From the NCBI GenBank assembly GCA_965221075.1, contig OZ244865.1, positions 186,001 to 250,000 of the forward strand: 64,000 bases of DNA, in the 5' to 3' direction. This document shows positions 9,197 to 17,520 of this stretch, piece by piece. The translations under genes were made by a program, and so were the position numbers. Source of the stretch: UBA2970 sp965221075 (lineage in GTDB: Bacteria; Verrucomicrobiota; Verrucomicrobiia; Limisphaerales; AAA164-E04). The notes under the pieces are model-generated. The model was not told where the DNA came from. It made no database searches and saw only the letters and a program-made list of their open reading frames with translations. Within the stretch, counting starts at the first letter, position 1. Each line of letters begins with the position of its first letter.

Positions 9197-9901
9197 GGCG
9201 AGGCAGAGGACGTGCTTGCCCGCCTTGAACCGGAAGCGGGCGCATTGGATACACGGATATGCCGCTGCGGAAGGCCTAAACGGCCGTCAACTCCTTCCGC
9301 TTGGTCTCGAAGCCGGCAGGATCGGGGTTCAGATCTTAAGTAATCCGAAGCCGTCCGGGTTTTTCACTGTTGCATGCTGAAGCCTACCGTAGATTCCCGA
9401 TAGGCGCCGATCGGCCCTGACTAGAGAGCTTCTCGGGATCAGCATTTTGCAAACCATGGCAGGCTTGCGTGAATCTTGAGCGGTCCCGTGACTTTCATGC
9501 TCACCATTCACCGCCACACTGATGCGTCGGCCCTCTCACGAAGCTCTGGAAGTCCAGACGGCGAGGGATCGAAGCGAGCAGTGCCATTAACAAGATTCTT
9601 TTCAATGAGCGGGGCGAAACCATCAAGCTTCGGCCAAGGATAGTCACGAAGACCGATAGCGTCCTGGATTCTGCGAACAGGACGATGATCCAATGAAATG
9701 ATCCGCGCCTGATCCGGTTCTGACGCCGGACACGAGCCTAAGAATAATTCACGCGCTCCGACTGGAACTGCAAGGCTAGATCCATGATCGGCTTGTCAAT
9801 TCATTGAAGGATTGCTTTCTAGGAAAGCAATCCCGTACAGCCTAGCCAGTTAATTGGTTCAGGCATTATGAGGAGCGACCGGCTGCACCTGGTGTTCGGA
9901 T
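9197..9901. other. Spacer of about 700 bp with possible gene remnant
   Basis: No intact gene is visible between the membrane-anchored protein and the methyltransferase. A minus-strand open frame (stop near 9508, extending right to about 9795) reads a protein-like segment including LDHRPVRRIQDAIGLRDYPW and LRERADAS. It lacks a good start and has no recognised family, so it may be the tail of a lost gene. A weak stem GCCCGC/GCGGGC (9218-9241) follows the 8213-9196 gene. A stronger hairpin at 9810-9832 is listed separately. Confidence 0.4.
9810..9832 (-). terminator. Perfect 10-bp hairpin downstream of the R-M operon
   Basis: GATTGCTTTC (9810-9819), loop TAG, GAAAGCAATC (9823-9832) form a perfect stem 70 bp past the methyltransferase stop. 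No strong U-run follows on the minus strand (it reads CTTCAATG), so termination is an inference from position and stem quality. It could instead protect the transcript 3' end or be a protein-binding site. Confidence 0.4.
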
Positions 9902-10837
9902 TCATTCAACCAAATCCGCAAGCATTTCAATGGAGTTGCAGATACGGTATCCAGGGACGCGATTCCCGCCCGAATCGATGTTTTCGATCTGCTTGCCGAG
10001 ATACTTCTTGAAAGCCGGATCTGCATCGCAGCAGATACTGTGCCTGCCTTCCTCGATTGCAACCCTTGTAGTTATTCCGCTCCCGCCGAAGAAATCTACA
10101 ACTGTCGATCCAGGATATGACAGGGCTCTCACCAGTCTCTGAATCACGGCTCGCGGCTTCTGGGTGGGGTGTCCAACACGTTCAGAGGCGTTTCCATTGA
10201 GCCTGCATATTTTCCAGACATTGGTGGGATTCCGTCCCTTCTCGACCGTCTCCGGGTTCAGTCTCTTATCCTTTCGGTAAATCCGTTTCGTTTCCTCGTC
10301 GTACGGCTCACGTACAGAATCGAGATCGAAGTAGTACTTATTTGTCTTGGCGAACCACGCGATCTCCTCGTGCCTGTTTGCGAAGAAGCGCCTTGCGCTC
10401 ATTCCGTTCGGGTAGTTCCATACGATCAGATTGACGAGAAGCATGTCGCTGCGATGGCGCATGTAGTCGATGATGGAGAGCAAATCTCCGCTTCCCGACT
10501 CTCCTTGATACTGCAGACCGCCGAAGATGGCTATGCTTCCCGCAGGTCCTAGCACCCTCCGGGCTTCCTTCAGCCAATTAGACGCCCACCCTATGTAGTC
10601 CTCGTGCTGATCCCAGTCGGCTAGCATGATGTTGTAGGGAGGATCGCATACGATCAGCTGCACCGAGTTATCGGGAATCCGATGGAGAAGATCAAGGCAG
10701 CTACATACCTCGACGACGTGATGCGTCGTTTTCGGAACTTCAAGCGAAATAACACGAGTGGACGAATGTGCCTGCCCATTCCTGTTCATCGCGTTCATGG
10801 CCTTGTAGCCAGAGTTCCTATGCGAGCGGTTGGTCAT
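9902..10837 (-). CDS. Type II adenine-N6 DNA methyltransferase, M.RsrI-like (predicted GAATTC)
   Basis: The 311-residue protein is a beta-class amino-methyltransferase. The catalytic motif IV CDPPYN lies at about residues 64-69, before the S-adenosylmethionine-binding motif I DFFGGSG in the C-terminal third; the target-recognition region lies between them. The N-terminus (MTNRSHRNSGYKAMNA), GSIAIFGGLQYQGE, NYPNGMSARRFFANRHEEI and the ERVGHPTQKP block closely resemble what I remember of M.RsrI, which methylates an adenine in GAATTC. Its ATG overlaps the endonuclease stop (ATGA), so the two genes are translationally coupled, endonuclease first. The gene is AT-richer than neighbouring core genes. 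It protects host DNA from the adjacent EcoRI-like nuclease. Confidence 0.92.
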   Translation of the reverse strand: MTNRSHRNSGYKAMNAMNRNGQAHSSTRVISLEVPKTTHHVVEVCSCLDLLHRIPDNSVQLIVCDPPYNIMLADWDQHEDYIGWASNWLKEARRVLGPAGSIAIFGGLQYQGESGSGDLLSIIDYMRHRSDMLLVNLIVWNYPNGMSARRFFANRHEEIAWFAKTNKYYFDLDSVREPYDEETKRIYRKDKRLNPETVEKGRNPTNVWKICRLNGNASERVGHPTQKPRAVIQRLVRALSYPGSTVVDFFGGSGITTRVAIEEGRHSICCDADPAFKKYLGKQIENIDSGGNRVPGYRICNSIEMLADLVE

Positions 10838-11655
10838 GCGAATTCCAGATCGTCAAGTAGCACGTCTATGGAAGTCCGGGCGATATCCCAAAGAACTTCT
10901 GCCATGTCTATGGCTGCCCATGAAGTCGCCTGGAAGAACAGCAAGGCGGCTTGAAGCATTTGAACCTGTCCATTCTGCTTGACAAACATGTTGCGGCAGT
11001 AGTTCTGGTTGATCTTCATGCCGTAGCTGCTCGCCGTCACGCGATCGATCCGGTTCAGGCTGCCGGCGTCATGGGCAATCTTCACCCTGCGGCCATCAGG
11101 TGCGCTCACCCAGAAGGTTGTAGTCGAAAAGCTTGAGCCGTGGAAGAAGACGACATATGGGAAGTGCACCTCGCCAAGCATCAGGTTCCTGAATTCCTGT
11201 ATATTCTTGTGTACACGCTCGACGGCGTTTCCAGCAACCATAAGATCCTGGTCCTTGTTTCTGCCCTGCTTTATTCCTGCCTCTATCTTCTCGATATCGT
11301 TTCCCTGGTGCTTGGACTCACAGACGAGAATCACTCTGTAGTCTCCTCGACAGTCTCTGACTTCGAGCACGCCGCCATCTGGCCTGATGCTCGCTTTCTC
11401 TACAAACAGCACTTGCCCCAAGTTGGAGTCTACAGCCAGAAGTCTTTCGTTGATCTCCCGCTTGGGTATTTCAGTCCGATGTCTGAAGGACAACGACGGC
11501 CATTTCTTTCTCAGTTCTTCCAAGATACTTTCCATGACGTTTCTGACCGCCATGTCGTGCTGGCGCGCCAGCCTGCCGAATATCCCTGCCGAGCCTCCGG
11601 CCAATTCGTGCTGGCGCTGCAGACTTCCTGATTGCCCCTTGCCTCTGTCCGGCAT
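10834..11655 (-). CDS. EcoRI/RsrI-like type II restriction endonuclease (predicted G^AATTC)
   Basis: The 273-residue protein aligns by eye with EcoRI (277 residues) over its whole length, with a near-constant two-residue offset. The catalytic residues are present: Asp93 in RPDGG, Glu113 and Lys115 in CESKHQG (EcoRI Asp91, Glu111, Lys113). DNA-reading residues are also kept: AGNAVER at 141-147 matches the EcoRI 139-145 segment with Asn and Arg conserved, and Arg202/Arg205 in LNRIDR match EcoRI Arg200/Arg203. LMLGEVHFPYVVF matches EcoRI's HFPYV region. It is therefore predicted to be an active dimeric nuclease cutting GAATTC. It precedes the methyltransferase gene with a 4-bp overlap, and no separate controller gene is visible. 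Confidence 0.93.
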   Translation of the reverse strand: MPDRGKGQSGSLQRQHELAGGSAGIFGRLARQHDMAVRNVMESILEELRKKWPSLSFRHRTEIPKREINERLLAVDSNLGQVLFVEKASIRPDGGVLEVRDCRGDYRVILVCESKHQGNDIEKIEAGIKQGRNKDQDLMVAGNAVERVHKNIQEFRNLMLGEVHFPYVVFFHGSSFSTTTFWVSAPDGRRVKIAHDAGSLNRIDRVTASSYGMKINQNYCRNMFVKQNGQVQMLQAALLFFQATSWAAIDMAEVLWDIARTSIDVLLDDLEFA

Positions 11656-12067
11656 ATGGACAGGTTCAGCACACCAGCCAGAAGCCTTGCAGGAGGCAAT
11701 TCTCAGGAACCAGCCACAGCAATTGTGGGATTCTGTTTTCGATCGAGTCTTCTGTCATGCCGTCTCGTCCATTCCCGTAGATTGTCCGCTACTTCTCTAG
11801 AAAGGTGCAGCCTTCCTGTACTGCCAGCCAGTTTCGACCCACTTCCGGGAATAGTCTCAGGGACCGATACAGAAGCGCGTCGTGTTGAACCAGATTCCAT
11901 GGCGGACAGTACGAAACCCCTCCAGCAAGTCCGGCTGGATCCGTTCCCCTTGGACCTTTGCCGCCTCCTTCCGGCCTTCCACTGCCGGACGGCCGGCTTC
12001 CGCCCGGGGGCGGCGGTTCACGGCGTCCGGTCCCAGGGCGATCGCGAATCCGTTCCGGACTGCCTGG
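11656..12067. other. Spacer of 412 bp, no gene seen
   Basis: This stretch holds the probable promoter of the R-M operon (upstream of 11655 on the minus strand), but no convincing -10/-35 pair or operator could be fixed. Short open frames on both strands overlap and do not resemble proteins. GC content rises leftwards-to-rightwards across it, so the right boundary of the AT-richer island probably falls here. Confidence 0.4.
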
Positions 12068-13204
12068 CTACAGGTGGGGATGGAGGTGGGCCAGCGCCAG
12101 CAGGCTGTAGGATGTTGAGAGCACGGCGTTCTTCTCCCACCAGCGAGAGTTGTCGTTAGCCCACTCCCCCCGGGCACGCTGGAGCTGGATCAGCTTCAGA
12201 GCCAGATCCCGGGCCCAGGGTATGGCCTCCCCGTCGCCGTCCCTCAGCGGAACATCCGAGAGGGCCAGAGCCTTCGAGAGCGTGTGGTAGTAGTAGTAGA
12301 GCCCTTGCTGGCCCATCCCGGGGTTCTCCTCGAGGGTGTAGTTCTTCCCCAGCCACTCGAGGACCGCCCGGATGCGCGGGTCCTCGGGCTCCATCTCGGC
12401 GTAGACGAAGCTGAGCAGCCCGGCGTAGGACATGCTGCCGTAGGATCGCAGTGCGATGCGGCCGCCGGGGAGGGCGGCCTCTCCCGCCTTGCTGCTTCCG
12501 GGGAAGTAGACGAATCCCCCCCGGTTGGCGGGATCGCCCGAGACCCATGGGAGGGGGTTGGTCTCGGGAAGGTTCTGGCAGTTCTGGACGAAGCGGATGG
12601 CCGCCTCCCAGTCCAGGCGGGGCTCCGAGAGGGGGGCGTCCTCGACCAGGTGGCGGCTGGCATGGAGGGCCTCCAGAGCCAGAAGGGTGTTCGAGAGGTC
12701 GGAGTGGGTGTAGCTGCTGCCGTAGCCGATCCCTCCGTCCAGGGGCTGGTCGGCCTGCCCCTCCAGGCCGTAGTCCTGCTGGCCGCCGACCAGGAAGCGG
12801 CGGGCAGCCAGGATGGCGGGGCGGCAGCCGGGATCCCCCGCGGCCAGCAGGGCCATGAGCGAAACGGCGGTGTTGTAGTTCTTGAGGGAGGGGATGCGGT
12901 ATATGCCGCCGTCTGGCTGGATCGAGCCCTTCAGGTAGTCCAGGGCCCGATCCACGGCCGGAGCCCGGGTCTCCCGGTGGTGCTCGGCCGGATCGGCCAG
13001 CAGGGCCTGGACGGCCAGAGCGGTGAGGGCCGGGTAGTCGGAGTCCGACCAGGAGCCGCCGGGCGACTGCTCCCCCAGGAGGAAGGCGCAGCCCCGGTCG
13101 TAGGCCCGCTGCACCTCCAGGCGCAGCGACAGGTCGGGAGGAGGGACCGGAAGGGAATCCTCGGCCAGGGCCAGGATCGCCGGGAATAGGAGAAGCGGGC
13201 GCAC
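12068..13204 (-). CDS. Secreted prenyltransferase/squalene-cyclase-like alpha-alpha toroid protein
   Basis: The 378-residue protein starts at a GTG (complement of 13202-13204). It begins with a short hydrophobic signal-like segment (RPLLLFPAILALAED). The rest consists of repeated helical units typical of the terpenoid-cyclase / protein prenyltransferase alpha-alpha toroid: GSWSDSDYPALTALAVQALL, GGIYRIPSLKNYNTAVSLMA, GGIGYGSSYTHSDLSNTLLA and GQQGLYYYYHTLSKALA. Family members with export signals are common in Planctomycetes and Verrucomicrobia, but their role is unknown; I see no cyclase DxDD motif. It is divergent from rpsO, sharing a short intergenic region. Its 3' end adjoins the right edge of the R-M island. 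Confidence 0.75.
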   Translation of the reverse strand: MRPLLLFPAILALAEDSLPVPPPDLSLRLEVQRAYDRGCAFLLGEQSPGGSWSDSDYPALTALAVQALLADPAEHHRETRAPAVDRALDYLKGSIQPDGGIYRIPSLKNYNTAVSLMALLAAGDPGCRPAILAARRFLVGGQQDYGLEGQADQPLDGGIGYGSSYTHSDLSNTLLALEALHASRHLVEDAPLSEPRLDWEAAIRFVQNCQNLPETNPLPWVSGDPANRGGFVYFPGSSKAGEAALPGGRIALRSYGSMSYAGLLSFVYAEMEPEDPRIRAVLEWLGKNYTLEENPGMGQQGLYYYYHTLSKALALSDVPLRDGDGEAIPWARDLALKLIQLQRARGEWANDNSRWWEKNAVLSTSYSLLALAHLHPHL

Positions 13205-13268
13205 TGCAGGAGGGCATGGTCCCGGTCCTCGGGTCCCGGTTCAAGGCGGAATTGCGCGATAAATCCTT

Positions 13269-13274
13269 TACAAT
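13269..13274 (+). promoter_or_regulatory. Candidate -10 element of rpsO
   Basis: TACAAT lies 65 bp upstream of the rpsO ATG, in the AT-rich segment GATAAATCCTTTACAAT that stands out in otherwise GC-rich DNA. No good -35 hexamer at 17 bp was found, so only the -10 is proposed. Confidence 0.35.
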
Positions 13275-13338
13275 CCCTCCCGCCGGGCTAGCGTCCCCTG
13301 TCTCCGGGCGCCCTCTCCCGCCTCACGGGGGCCGAAGT

Positions 13339-13602
13339 ATGGAATCGAAGTCGAGCACGATCGAGCAGTTCCGCCTGCACGAGACCGATACCGGGTCCAC
13401 AGCAGTGCAGGTGGCGCTGCTGACCCAGCGGATCAACGTCCTGACCCGCCACATGCAGGTGTTCAGGAAGGACATCAGCACCAAGCAGGGGCTGATGAAC
13501 ATGGTCAGCAAGCGCAAGCGTCTCCTGGAGTACCTGAGGAGCACCGACAACCAGCGGTTCCTGGATGTCACCGACCGGCTGAAGATCCGCCGCAAGACGT
13601 GA
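13339..13602 (+). CDS. rpsO: 30S ribosomal protein S15
   Basis: The 87-residue protein has the length and sequence of S15, which binds 16S rRNA and helps organise the 30S platform. Recognisable features are the DTGS..VQVALLT region, HMQVFRKDISTKQGL, and the C-terminal MVSKRKRLLEYLR. The start at 13339 was chosen over upstream in-frame codons because S15 begins with a short helix right before its DTGS motif. The gene precedes pnp, the classic rpsO-pnp order, separated by 158 bp containing two potential stem-loops. Confidence 0.95.
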   Translation: MESKSSTIEQFRLHETDTGSTAVQVALLTQRINVLTRHMQVFRKDISTKQGLMNMVSKRKRLLEYLRSTDNQRFLDVTDRLKIRRKT

Positions 13603-13613
13603 AGGCGCTCCCC

Positions 13614-13633
13614 GCCCCGTCCCGCTTCGGGGC
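13614..13633 (+). terminator. Short stem-loop after rpsO
   Basis: GCCCCG (13614-13619) pairs with CGGGGC (13628-13633) across an 8-base loop, 11 bp past the rpsO stop. There is no T-run. It could be a weak terminator, or an RNA stability element in an rpsO-pnp transcript. Confidence 0.35.
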
Positions 13634-13721
13634 CCCCGCCTGCCGGCCGCCCAGCCGCGGTCCGGCGCCCCCTTTCCGTCCGTCATAGCGAATTCAACCC
13701 CAAGCCCCTTGGACGGGGCGG

Positions 13722-13743
13722 GCCCTGCCTGTGCGGGCAGGGC
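13722..13743 (+). promoter_or_regulatory. Leader hairpin upstream of pnp
   Basis: GCCCTGCC (13722-13729) and GGCAGGGC (13736-13743) form a perfect 8-bp stem with a 6-base loop, ending 17 bp before the pnp start codon. In other bacteria a stem-loop in the pnp leader is cut by RNase III and mediates autoregulation. Whether this one does so is inference from position. Confidence 0.4.
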
Positions 13744-13760
13744 GTTCCCGCAGCGACAAA

Positions 13761-15920
13761 ATGCCTCATTCAGTCACCATCGAAGTGGGCCAGGCCCCGA
13801 TACGGATCTCCACGGGGGAGATCGCCAAGCAGGCCGACGGCTCGGTCCTGGTGGAGCTGGGAGAGACCATGGTCCTGGTGGCCGCGGTCGCCGCCTCCCA
13901 GGCCCGCGAGAACCAGGAATTCTTCCCCCTGACCGTCGACTACCGTGAGAAGGCCTCGGCCGCGGGCCGCTTCCCCGGGGGGTACTTCAAGCGGGAGGGT
14001 CGCCCCAACGAGAAGGAGATCCTCACCTGCCGGCTCACCGACCGCCCCATCCGCCCCCTCTTCCCGGCGCGCTGGTTCAACGAGGTCCAGGTGCAGAGCA
14101 TCCTGCTGAGCACCGACCGCGAGAACGATCCCGACATCCTGAGCATCCTCGGGGCCTCGGCCGCCCTCTCGGTGAGCGACATCCCCTGGGACGGCCCTCT
14201 GGGAGCGGTCCGGGTGGGACGAATCAAGGGCGGCTTCGTGGCCAATCCCACCCACGAGCAGCGCGAGGAGAGCGACCTGGACCTGATCTACGTCGGAAAC
14301 CGCGCCGACATGGTGATGTACGAGGGCTCGGCGCGCGAGATCCCGGAGAAGGACTTCCTGGAGGCCCTGGCCTTCGGGCAGGAGTGCTGCGCCCCGCTGA
14401 TCAAGGCCCAGGACGAGCTGGTGGAGAAGGCGGGCCGGCCCAAGCGCAAGGTGGACATCCCCGAGGTGCCCGCGAAGCTGCTCGAGGAGGCCGTCGCCCT
14501 GGCGGGCGACCGGGTCGTCCCGGCCCTGCTCACCGAGGGCAAGCTGGCGCGTGAGAGCGCCTGGAAGGCGCTCTGCCAGGAAGTCGAGGCCGCCCTGAAG
14601 GAGCGGAACGGGGAGGAGGCCCTGGACGATTCGCTCAAGGGGGAGCTCTTCTACCGGATGAAGAAGTCCATGGTGCGCAGGCTGATCCTCGAGGAGGGCA
14701 GGAGGCTCGACGGGCGCGGCTTCGATCAGCTGCGGCCCATCTCCTCCCGGGTGGGATGGCTCCCCCGGGCCCACGGATCCTCGCTCTTCACCCGCGGCGA
14801 GACCCAGTCCCTGGCCCAGGTCACCCTGGGGACCGAGGACGATTCGCAGCAATTCGACTCCTACTCGGGGGGGCCCGAGGAGAAGAAGTTCATCCTCCAC
14901 TACAACTTCCCCAACTTCTCGGTGGGCGAGACCGGACGCATCGCGGGGCCGGGGCGGCGCGAGATCGGGCACGGGGCACTCGCCGAGCGCTCGCTCGAGC
15001 CGGTGATCCCCGAGGAGGACTTCCCCTACGCGATCCGGGTGGTCTCGGAGATCACCGAGTCCAACGGATCCTCCTCCATGGCCTCGGTTTGCAGCGGCTC
15101 GCTGGCGCTGATGGACGCCGGAGTGCCGATCAAGCGGCAGGTGGCCGGGATCAGCATCGGGCTGTGCACCGAGGAGGACGGCCAGGGCGGCATCGGCCGC
15201 TACCAGCTGCTCACCGACATCATGGGCTGGGAGGACGCCTTCTGCGACATGGACTGCAAGATCGCCGGAACCTCCCGGGGCCTGACCGGCTTCCAGCTGG
15301 ATCTGAAGCTGCGCGGCGTGCCCCACCGGATCATGGCCGAGGCCCTGGAGAAGGCGCGGATCTCCCGAGGCTCCATCCTGGAGGAAATGGACCGGACCCT
15401 CGGCGCCCCGCGCAAGGATCTCAGCCCCCATGCGCCACGGGTCACCACGGTGACCATCAATCCCGAGAAGATCGGGGCGGTGATCGGGCCCGGAGGCAAG
15501 AACATCAAGCGGCTGGTCGAGGAGTCGGGCTGCGAGATCGACATCAACGACGACGGCACGGTGCGCATCTACTCCCTCTCCTCCGAGGGGATGAACATCG
15601 CCAAGGCGGAGATCGAGGCGATGACCGCGGAGGTGAAGGTCGGCCAGACCTACCGGGGCAAGGTGGTATCGATCAAGGAGTTCGGCTGCTTCGTGGAGAT
15701 CTTCCCCGGCCAGGACGGGCTGTGCCACGTGAGCGAGCTGGCCAACTTCCGGGTCAAGCGGACCGAGGACATCGTCAAGGTGGGCGAGGAGATCTGGGTC
15801 AAGTGCATCGGCAAGGACGACAAGGGACGCGTCAAGCTGAGCAGGAAGGCCGCCATGGAGGAGCGGGCCCGGGAGCTGGAGGAGGCCGGAAAGCCCGAAG
15901 GGGAGGAGCAGGGGACTTAG
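13761..15920 (+). CDS. pnp: Polyribonucleotide nucleotidyltransferase (PNPase)
   Basis: The 719-residue protein is the usual PNPase size. It degrades RNA 3'-to-5' by phosphorolysis as a trimer. It begins MPHSVTIEVGQAPIRI at 13761; an upstream in-frame codon at 13731 would add an unlikely basic extension. Two RNase PH-like domains (about 1-220 and 310-540) include FPLTVDYREK, GGYFKREGRP and, in the second, GGPEEKKFILHYNFPNFS and SGSLALMDAGVP. A KH domain with GPGG (INPEKIGAVIGPGGKNIKRL) and an S1 domain (GKVVSIKEFGCFVEI) complete it. It follows rpsO and is followed by a strong stem-loop before lpxC-fabZ. Confidence 0.97.
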   Translation: MPHSVTIEVGQAPIRISTGEIAKQADGSVLVELGETMVLVAAVAASQARENQEFFPLTVDYREKASAAGRFPGGYFKREGRPNEKEILTCRLTDRPIRPLFPARWFNEVQVQSILLSTDRENDPDILSILGASAALSVSDIPWDGPLGAVRVGRIKGGFVANPTHEQREESDLDLIYVGNRADMVMYEGSAREIPEKDFLEALAFGQECCAPLIKAQDELVEKAGRPKRKVDIPEVPAKLLEEAVALAGDRVVPALLTEGKLARESAWKALCQEVEAALKERNGEEALDDSLKGELFYRMKKSMVRRLILEEGRRLDGRGFDQLRPISSRVGWLPRAHGSSLFTRGETQSLAQVTLGTEDDSQQFDSYSGGPEEKKFILHYNFPNFSVGETGRIAGPGRREIGHGALAERSLEPVIPEEDFPYAIRVVSEITESNGSSSMASVCSGSLALMDAGVPIKRQVAGISIGLCTEEDGQGGIGRYQLLTDIMGWEDAFCDMDCKIAGTSRGLTGFQLDLKLRGVPHRIMAEALEKARISRGSILEEMDRTLGAPRKDLSPHAPRVTTVTINPEKIGAVIGPGGKNIKRLVEESGCEIDINDDGTVRIYSLSSEGMNIAKAEIEAMTAEVKVGQTYRGKVVSIKEFGCFVEIFPGQDGLCHVSELANFRVKRTEDIVKVGEEIWVKCIGKDDKGRVKLSRKAAMEERARELEEAGKPEGEEQGT

Positions 15921-15941
15921 GGCTCCCTCCCGCAGGGAGCC
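15921..15941 (+). terminator. Stem-loop between pnp and lpxC-fabZ
   Basis: GGCTCCCT (15921-15928), loop CCCGC, AGGGAGCC (15934-15941) form a perfect 8-bp GC-rich stem immediately after the pnp stop. No U-run follows. It probably ends or attenuates the pnp transcript, and it sits 14 bp upstream of the GTG start of the next gene. Confidence 0.5.
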
Positions 15942-15955
15942 CCGGCCCGCCGGCC

Positions 15956-17281
15956 GTGGCCCAGCAGCAGACAATCGGCGCGCCCGCCTCCTGCGACGGG
16001 GTGGGGCTGCACAGCGGGAACCGGGTCACCATGACCTTCCTGCCGGCCGAGCCCTCCACCGGGATCCGCTTCCGGCGGATCGACCTGGAGGGGAGGCCCG
16101 AGATCCCCGCCCGGGTGGACCAGGTCGGCGACACCTCCCGATCCACCACCCTCTCCAAGGGCAGCATCCGGATCCACACCGTCGAGCATGTCCTGGCAGC
16201 CCTGCGGGGGCACCAGATCGACAACGCGATCGTCGAGCTGGACGCGGGCGAGCCCCCCATCGCCGACGGCAGCGCCAGGGAGTACAGCCGCATGATCCGG
16301 GCGGCGGGCAGCGCCCTGCAGGCCGACAGCCGCGACTTCCTGGAGGTGACCGAGCCGCTCTCGGTCACCTCCGGCCAGTCGATCCTCTTCGTGATGCCCT
16401 ACGACGGCTTCCGGATCAGCTGCACCAGCTCCGGCGACCGGGGCCGCTTCACCCAGTTCCGCAGCCTCGACATCACTCCGGAGTCCTGGGAGAAGGAGCT
16501 GTGCGGGGCGCGCACCTTCTGCTTCTACGAGGAGATCGAGTTCCTGATCCGCAACGGGCTGATCAAGGGAGGCAGCCTGGAGAACGCGGTGGTGATCCGG
16601 GACGACGTGGTGCTCACCAACGAGCCCCTGCGCTATCCCGACGAGTTCGTCCGCCACAAGATCCTCGACATCCTGGGCGATCTCTCCCTGGTGGGACGCC
16701 CCCTGCGGGGCCACGTGGTCGCCATCCGCCCCAGCCACCGGGCCAACTGGGAGCTGGCCTGCCTGCTGGACCGCTTCGGCCGGCGCAGCGTCCCGCCCCC
16801 GGTCCCGGCCCCGGAATCGCCCGCTGTCCCCGCGCCCCGGCCCGTCCCGGGCCGGGAGATCGGCATCGACCGGGTGATGAAGATCCTGCCGCACCGCTAC
16901 CCCTTCCTGATGATCGACCGGGTGCTCAAGGCGGACGAGGACTCCATAACCTGCGTCAAGAACGTCACCATCGCCGAGCCCTGCTTCCAGGGGCACTTCC
17001 CCGGACGGCCCATCCTTCCGGGGGTGCTGCAGCTCGAGGCGATGGCCCAGGCGGCCGGCATCCTCACCCTCGACAACGCCGAGCACTGGGGAAAGATCGC
17101 CTACTTCCTGTCGGCCGAGAACGTGAAGTGGCGCAAGCCGGTGCGCCCCGGGGACACGCTGATCGTCGAGGTGGAGCGGCTCAAGTCCCGGGGCAGGGTG
17201 ATCAAGGCCAGGGGGGTGTGCCGGGTGGGGGAGGACGTGGTCAGCGAAGGAGTGGTGATGTTCATGCTCACCGACGCCTGA
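15956..17281 (+). CDS. Bifunctional LpxC deacetylase / FabZ dehydratase fusion
   Basis: The 441-residue protein starts at GTG 15956, the only start that gives a complete LpxC N-terminus (QTIGAPASCDGVGLHSG). The LpxC part (about 1-280) removes the acetyl group from UDP-3-O-acyl-GlcNAc, the committed step of lipid A synthesis. Zinc ligands are visible as His78 in TVEHVLAAL and the His/Asp pair in RHKILDILGDL. After a Pro-rich linker (about 283-300) the FabZ part carries ILPHRYPFLMIDRV and GHFPGRPILPGVLQLEAMAQ, with the catalytic His and Glu; it dehydrates 3-hydroxyacyl-ACP. This fusion is known from Bacteroidetes and PVC bacteria and ties both enzymes to the hydroxyacyl-ACP pool. Confidence 0.95.
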   Translation: MAQQQTIGAPASCDGVGLHSGNRVTMTFLPAEPSTGIRFRRIDLEGRPEIPARVDQVGDTSRSTTLSKGSIRIHTVEHVLAALRGHQIDNAIVELDAGEPPIADGSAREYSRMIRAAGSALQADSRDFLEVTEPLSVTSGQSILFVMPYDGFRISCTSSGDRGRFTQFRSLDITPESWEKELCGARTFCFYEEIEFLIRNGLIKGGSLENAVVIRDDVVLTNEPLRYPDEFVRHKILDILGDLSLVGRPLRGHVVAIRPSHRANWELACLLDRFGRRSVPPPVPAPESPAVPAPRPVPGREIGIDRVMKILPHRYPFLMIDRVLKADEDSITCVKNVTIAEPCFQGHFPGRPILPGVLQLEAMAQAAGILTLDNAEHWGKIAYFLSAENVKWRKPVRPGDTLIVEVERLKSRGRVIKARGVCRVGEDVVSEGVVMFMLTDA

Positions 17282-17318
17282 GGCGGGCGGGGGGCGCCCT
17301 GGAGAGGATCCGGAAGAA

Positions 17319-17396
17319 TGGTCGGAACGACAGGATTTGAACCTGCGACCCCCAGCTCCCAAAGCTGGTGCTCTCGCCAAGCTGAGCTACGTTCCG
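17319..17396 (-). tRNA. tRNA-Pro (UGG anticodon), CCA encoded
   Basis: Read on the minus strand, the molecule begins CGGAACGTAGCTCAGC, a 7-bp acceptor stem pairing with CGTTCCG near the 3' end, and ends with discriminator A and genomic CCA. The anticodon arm is CCAGC-TTTGGGA-GCTGG, giving anticodon TGG (proline). The T arm contains GGTTCAAATCC. The first base pair C-G is typical for bacterial tRNA-Pro. It lies between lpxC-fabZ and pgk, opposite in orientation to both. Confidence 0.95.
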
Positions 17397-17520
17397 GCCC
17401 CTGGGAAGCAGCATCGGCCTGGAAGCGGGGCGGAACAAGCGCTTTTGATTGCCGGGCGGAAAAAACTTCCAAAGGCGGGGCGTTGAACTAGTCTCGCCCG
17501 TCCCGCGGCCGCGGGGCCTA

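Noticed and set aside
9508..9693. Minus-strand frame as a transposase fragment
   Set aside because: It reads protein-like but shows no DDE or other transposase motif, and there are no terminal repeats; kept only as a possible remnant.
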